A stretch of DNA of 64,000 nucleotides from JBAYDV01 sp041672845. Its GTDB lineage: Bacteria > Bacteroidota > Bacteroidia > Bacteroidales > UBA932. The stretch's first letter is position 1. Each line of letters opens with the position of its first letter. Under the pieces are notes generated by a model. That model was not told the DNA's origin. It saw nothing but the letters and a program-made list of their open reading frames with translations, and searched no databases. The stretch covers positions 372,001 through 436,000 of the forward strand of contig JBAYYV010000001.1 of assembly GCA_041672845.1 (NCBI GenBank), written 5' to 3'. A program made the translations under genes and the position numbers. Below are positions 63,213 to 64,000 of this stretch, piece after piece.

Positions 63213-63872
63213 ATGGATAAAATTCAAACAAGACAGTTCATAGCTCGAAGAGCAGCTTTAGAACTTAAAGATGGTGACGTAGTTAATCTAGGTATTGGAT
63301 TACCTACTATGATTCCTAATTTTCTTCCAAAAGATGTATCAGTAACATTACAAACTGAAAATGGCCTTGTAGGTATGGGGTCTACTCCTGAAAAAGGTAA
63401 AGAAGATAAAAATCTTGTAAACTCAGGTGGTGGTTTTATTACTGCTTTACCTGGAGCTTATGCATGTAGTTCAGCAGATTCATTTGCATTAATCAGAGGA
63501 GGACATGTAGATGTTACTTTTCTAGGTGCTTTACAAGTAGATGAAAAAGGTGATTTAGCTAACTGGATTATTCCTGGCAAAATGGTTCCAGGTATGGGTG
63601 GTGCTATGGATTTATTAGTAGGAGCTAACAAAGTAATTCTTACTATGACTCATACAGCTAAAGGAAAACTTAAAATCTTAGATAAATGTACTCTTCCGTT
63701 AACAGCTGCAGGACAAGTAGATATGATTATTACAGAAATGGGGGTTATGAATATCACTAAAAAAGGTATTGAATTAATAGAAATTAATTCTGAATATACA
63801 GTAGACCAAATACAAGAAGCTACTGGAGCAAAATTAATTATTGCCAAGGATCTTAAAGAAATGAGACAATAA
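63213..63872 (+). CDS. atoA: Acetoacetate/butyrate CoA-transferase, beta subunit
   Basis: This is the beta subunit of the family I CoA transferase, partner of AtoD at 54311. The catalytic glutamate is E49 in QTENGLVGMG, preceded by the VNLGIGLPTMIPNFL block. The length is 219 residues. Together the subunits form the enzyme that frees butyrate and activates acetoacetate. The two genes are separated by the eight kal-kce-kdd-kamABCDE genes, an arrangement also known from Porphyromonas gingivalis. Confidence 0.93.
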   Translation: MDKIQTRQFIARRAALELKDGDVVNLGIGLPTMIPNFLPKDVSVTLQTENGLVGMGSTPEKGKEDKNLVNSGGGFITALPGAYACSSADSFALIRGGHVDVTFLGALQVDEKGDLANWIIPGKMVPGMGGAMDLLVGANKVILTMTHTAKGKLKILDKCTLPLTAAGQVDMIITEMGVMNITKKGIELIEINSEYTVDQIQEATGAKLIIAKDLKEMRQ

Positions 63873-63881
63873 TTCTAAATT

Positions 63882-64000
63882 ATGGATTACAAATTTTTAA
63901 AAACCGAAAATAGAAAAGACCATATAGGTATTCTTACTATTTCTGCCCCTAAGTCATTAAATGCACTAAATACAGTTATCCTTACAGAAATAAACGATTA
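63882..64000 (+). CDS. Enoyl-CoA hydratase/crotonase family, N-terminal fragment (cut by window end)
   Basis: The frame opens with ATG at 63882 and runs off the window; 39 residues are visible. The segment APKSLNALN resembles the conserved N-terminal NRP-x-x-NAL motif of crotonases. Nine bases separate it from the atoA stop. As part of the lysine/butyrate operon it is probably 3-hydroxybutyryl-CoA dehydratase, which would link acetoacetyl-CoA to crotonyl-CoA. The catalytic glutamates lie outside the window, so the enzyme type is tentative. Confidence 0.7.
   Translation, partial: MDYKFLKTENRKDHIGILTISAPKSLNALNTVILTEIND

Overview
The window is AT-rich (roughly 30% G+C by eye) chromosomal DNA from an anaerobic member of the Bacteroidota, most likely order Bacteroidales. 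The evidence is the set of gene families (RpoD of the short Bacteroidetes type, Dcp lipoprotein peptidase, DUF2520-KdsC-Maf cluster, vor/kor-type 2-oxoacid oxidoreductase, Porphyromonas-like lysine fermentation cluster). It is supported by repeated matches to the Bacteroidetes promoter pattern (TTTG/ATTG, 19-20 bp, TAnnTTTG) upstream of several genes. No insertion sequence, prophage, CRISPR array, tRNA or rRNA gene was seen. Nearly all of the window is coding and most of it is ordinary core genome.

Layout. 1-10253 (mostly +): end of rpoD, a dipeptidyl carboxypeptidase lipoprotein, argS, a YgiQ-type radical SAM protein, a ClC channel/transporter with CBS domains, and tex. 10266-13311 (-): a DMT exporter, dihydroorotase and a dolichol-phosphate-mannose-synthase-like glycosyltransferase. 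13389-18496 (+): a secreted protein of unknown function, a 5'-nucleotidase lipoprotein, a coiled-coil protein, zapA, a probable structured RNA (6S candidate) and rny. 18646-23553 (-): an energy-conserving operon with an ADP-forming acyl-CoA synthetase, a previously overlooked 48-residue membrane protein and a four-subunit 2-oxoacid:ferredoxin oxidoreductase. 23785-28461 (+): methylthioadenosine salvage (deaminase, nucleoside phosphorylase, MtnA), a HAD phosphatase and a WalJ-type metallohydrolase. 28548-35355: an aminotransferase, a periplasmic thioredoxin, a C69 dipeptidase, pckA and recQ. 35434-38847 (-): maf, kdsC-like, DUF2520 and a fucose-isomerase-like protein. 38949-46807 (+): valS, thioesterase, ABC-F ATPase, rlmB, a head-GIN protein and an M19 dipeptidase. 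46808-49556 (-): cinA, pyrD and an XRE regulator. 49557-50087: a 530-bp noncoding stretch with 24-bp tandem repeats. 50088-54186 (+): queA, a membrane M28 peptidase and an acyltransferase.

54311-64000 (+) is the metabolic centrepiece: a lysine fermentation operon, atoD-kal-kce-kdd-kamA-kamB-kamC-kamD-kamE-atoA-crotonase (cut by the window end). KamA makes beta-lysine and KamDE makes 3,5-diaminohexanoate. Kdd oxidises that, Kce condenses the product with acetyl-CoA to give acetoacetate and 3-aminobutyryl-CoA, Kal deaminates the latter to crotonyl-CoA, and the split CoA transferase AtoDA links acetoacetate to butyrate formation. Together with the oxidoreductase/ADP-forming synthetase operon, peptidases (Dcp, C69, M19, M28) and PckA, this points to a peptide- and amino-acid-fermenting lifestyle. 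The least understood parts are the KamB/KamC ATPase pair, the 48-residue membrane protein, the 24-bp repeat array, the probable RNA after zapA and the secreted protein at 13389.
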